Assembly (NCBI GenBank): GCA_003242645.1
Contig: QGVC01000212.1
Span: forward strand, 1 to 6,450
DNA from: Pseudomonadota bacterium
Lineage (GTDB): Bacteria; Pseudomonadota; Alphaproteobacteria; Rhizobiales; Hyphomicrobiaceae
Direction: 5' to 3'
Length of the DNA: 6,450 nucleotides
The position numbers and the translations under genes are program-made. Numbering within the stretch: the first letter of the stretch is position 1; every line of letters starts with the position of its first letter. Positions 5,238-6,450 of the stretch are shown one piece after another. The notes beneath the pieces were generated by a model. It worked only from the letters and a program-made list of their open reading frames with translations, ran no database searches and was not told where the DNA came from.

Positions 5238-6450
5238 TTAAGGAAAGTTTGGCGGCGGCACGAAGCCTTGGAACTCCTGCTCGAGCATTCGCGCCAGCCA
5301 GATGCATGTACGATCCCCGTACTGCGGCCCGATGATCTGGACCCCAACCGGCAGTCCATCCGGCGTAAAGCCCGCGGGCGCCACCGTCGAAGGAAGATAG
5401 ACGACGCCGGAGTAGCCGGCCCAGAAAAGCTGGTCGGTGGTCGGCACCTGCTTGCCATTGACCGTGATAGTGCGCTCGTGCCGCTCGCCTTGCTGGTCGT
5501 GAGGGAAGGCCGCCGACGCGGCAGCAGGACAGATAAGCACGTCCCACTCGCGGAAGAACTCGGCCCAGGCGAGCCGCATCTGATGCCGCCTGTTGTTGAG
5601 AGCGAGCCAATCGCGATGGAGCATCACGTTGGCCCGCGTCATCTGAGCAAAATAGCTCTGATCAGATGGATCGAGCTGTGCCGCAATCTCCTTGTTCCTC
5701 GCGACCAATTCATCGGTTTGCCGACCGGAGGTCGCGGCGCGCAAAAGTGCAATGTAGACGCGGTGCGCCTCGGCCGTGTCGAGCGCGGGGCGTGCGCTGA
5801 AGCTCACGGTCGCCCCCTGCTTTCCCAAGTATTCGGCGACGGCGGCAATGCGCTCCTGCACGGCATTGTCCACCTCCGAGCAGGGATCGTTCAGCATCAC
5901 GGCAACCTTGAGGTCGGCGAGCCGGCTGCGGCGAGGCGGGGGCAGTTCGAGCCGCCACCCGGCAGCGTCGATGTCGTCAGGGCCGGCCATGATCGAAAGG
6001 CCAAGCTCCAAATCATCGGCACTCCGAGCCATTGGGCCAATTACAGAGATGTCCGTGGGAGCCACGATGCCTGGCAAGGCCTGGCCGCGTGGTGGGCAGA
6101 TGCCCCACGTCGGCTTGTGGCCGAAAACACCGCAATAATGCGCGGGATTGCGGATGGAGGCGCCAATATCGCTGCCGGCTTCGAGCGCGGTGAGCCCCGC
6201 GGCCAGCGCCGCTGCCGAGCCGCCAGAGGAGCCACCCGGCGAGCGCGAAAGATCCCAGGGATTATTGGTGGTGCCGTAGATGGCGTTGAAAGTTTGCCAA
6301 TCCGCAAGATAAAGCGGCACGTTTGTTTTGCCGAAAAGGATCGCGCCAGCGGCCAAAAATCGGTCGACGGCAATCGCATTGCGAGTGGGATAGTTGTTCT
6401 TCAGCTCCGGCACGCCCCACGTCGTCGGCATGCCAACGACATCGAAGCTC
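5238..6450 (-). CDS. Amidase-signature family hydrolase, N-terminus beyond the window
   Basis: This enzyme hydrolyses a carboxamide to a carboxylic acid and ammonia or amine through a Ser-cisSer-Lys triad; the substrate cannot be read from the sequence. The frame stays open to the window edge. The residues before the first internal Met (codon ending at 6431) read SFDVVG, so the family block KDSFDVxGMPTTWG continues upstream and that Met is not the start. The catalytic lysine should lie one codon outside the window. Counting that Met as 1, SRSPGGSSGGSAA (62-74) holds the cis-serine at S68, and GSDIGASIRNPA (86-97) holds the nucleophile S92. The 24-residue spacing equals that of fatty acid amide hydrolase (S217/S241). 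The C-terminus, with PAGFTPDGLPVGVQIIGP, is typical. About 80-100 N-terminal residues are missing if it is of usual length (470-500). The visible part has no frameshift. It lies upstream of usp on the same strand. Confidence 0.92.
   Translation of the reverse strand, partial: SFDVVGMPTTWGVPELKNNYPTRNAIAVDRFLAAGAILFGKTNVPLYLADWQTFNAIYGTTNNPWDLSRSPGGSSGGSAAALAAGLTALEAGSDIGASIRNPAHYCGVFGHKPTWGICPPRGQALPGIVAPTDISVIGPMARSADDLELGLSIMAGPDDIDAAGWRLELPPPRRSRLADLKVAVMLNDPCSEVDNAVQERIAAVAEYLGKQGATVSFSARPALDTAEAHRVYIALLRAATSGRQTDELVARNKEIAAQLDPSDQSYFAQMTRANVMLHRDWLALNNRRHQMRLAWAEFFREWDVLICPAAASAAFPHDQQGERHERTITVNGKQVPTTDQLFWAGYSGVVYLPSTVAPAGFTPDGLPVGVQIIGPQYGDRTCIWLARMLEQEFQGFVPPPNFP

Noticed and set aside
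4672..5610. A 312-codon minus-strand frame overlapping both usp and the amidase.
   Set aside because: It is out of frame with two well-supported genes and its product is arginine- and serine-rich low-complexity sequence typical of a shadow frame in GC-rich DNA.
1..6450. Signs of a novel defence, mobile or RNA-based system.
   Set aside because: All long coding regions belong to known metabolic or transport families. I found no direct-repeat array, terminal repeats, integrase, reverse transcriptase or large structured RNA.

Overview
The window looks like ordinary chromosomal DNA from an alphaproteobacterium, most likely Rhizobiales (Hyphomicrobiales). The basis is GC-rich coding sequence, the protein flavour of the transporter, Usp and amidase, and Shine-Dalgarno-led starts. 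This is an impression from composition and protein family, not a taxonomic test. I found no IS elements, phage genes, tRNA or rRNA, CRISPR arrays or toxin-antitoxin pairs.

Layout. Positions 88-3191 (minus strand) carry a complete three-gene TRAP transporter, transcribed in the order small permease (dctQ), periplasmic binding protein (dctP), large permease (dctM). Positions 3192-3522 are a divergent control region with a candidate promoter and operator for the transporter and a strong 18-bp inverted repeat on the other side. Positions 3523-4494 (plus strand) encode a glutathionyl-hydroquinone reductase of the YqjG/Xi-class GST family. A 142-nt convergent spacer with nested inverted repeats follows. 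Positions 4637-5074 (minus) encode a single-domain universal stress protein. Positions 5238-6450 (minus) encode an amidase-signature hydrolase whose N-terminus runs off the window.

How the genes may work together. The TRAP genes form one operon that imports an unknown solute, probably a carboxylate, using a sodium or proton gradient. A perfect 10-bp-stem hairpin followed by five T residues sits between dctP and dctM and probably sets the ratio of binding protein to permease. The divergent quinone reductase and the nearby amidase make uptake and processing of an aromatic acid or amide-derived carboxylate a reasonable guess, but nothing in the sequence proves the substrate. Usp proteins often neighbour TRAP transporters, although here the reductase gene lies between them.

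I do not see a clearly new biological system. The points most worth a second look are the Q-P-M gene order, the dctP/dctM hairpin, the tryptophan-rich binding protein, and the two palindromic sites in the divergent promoter region.
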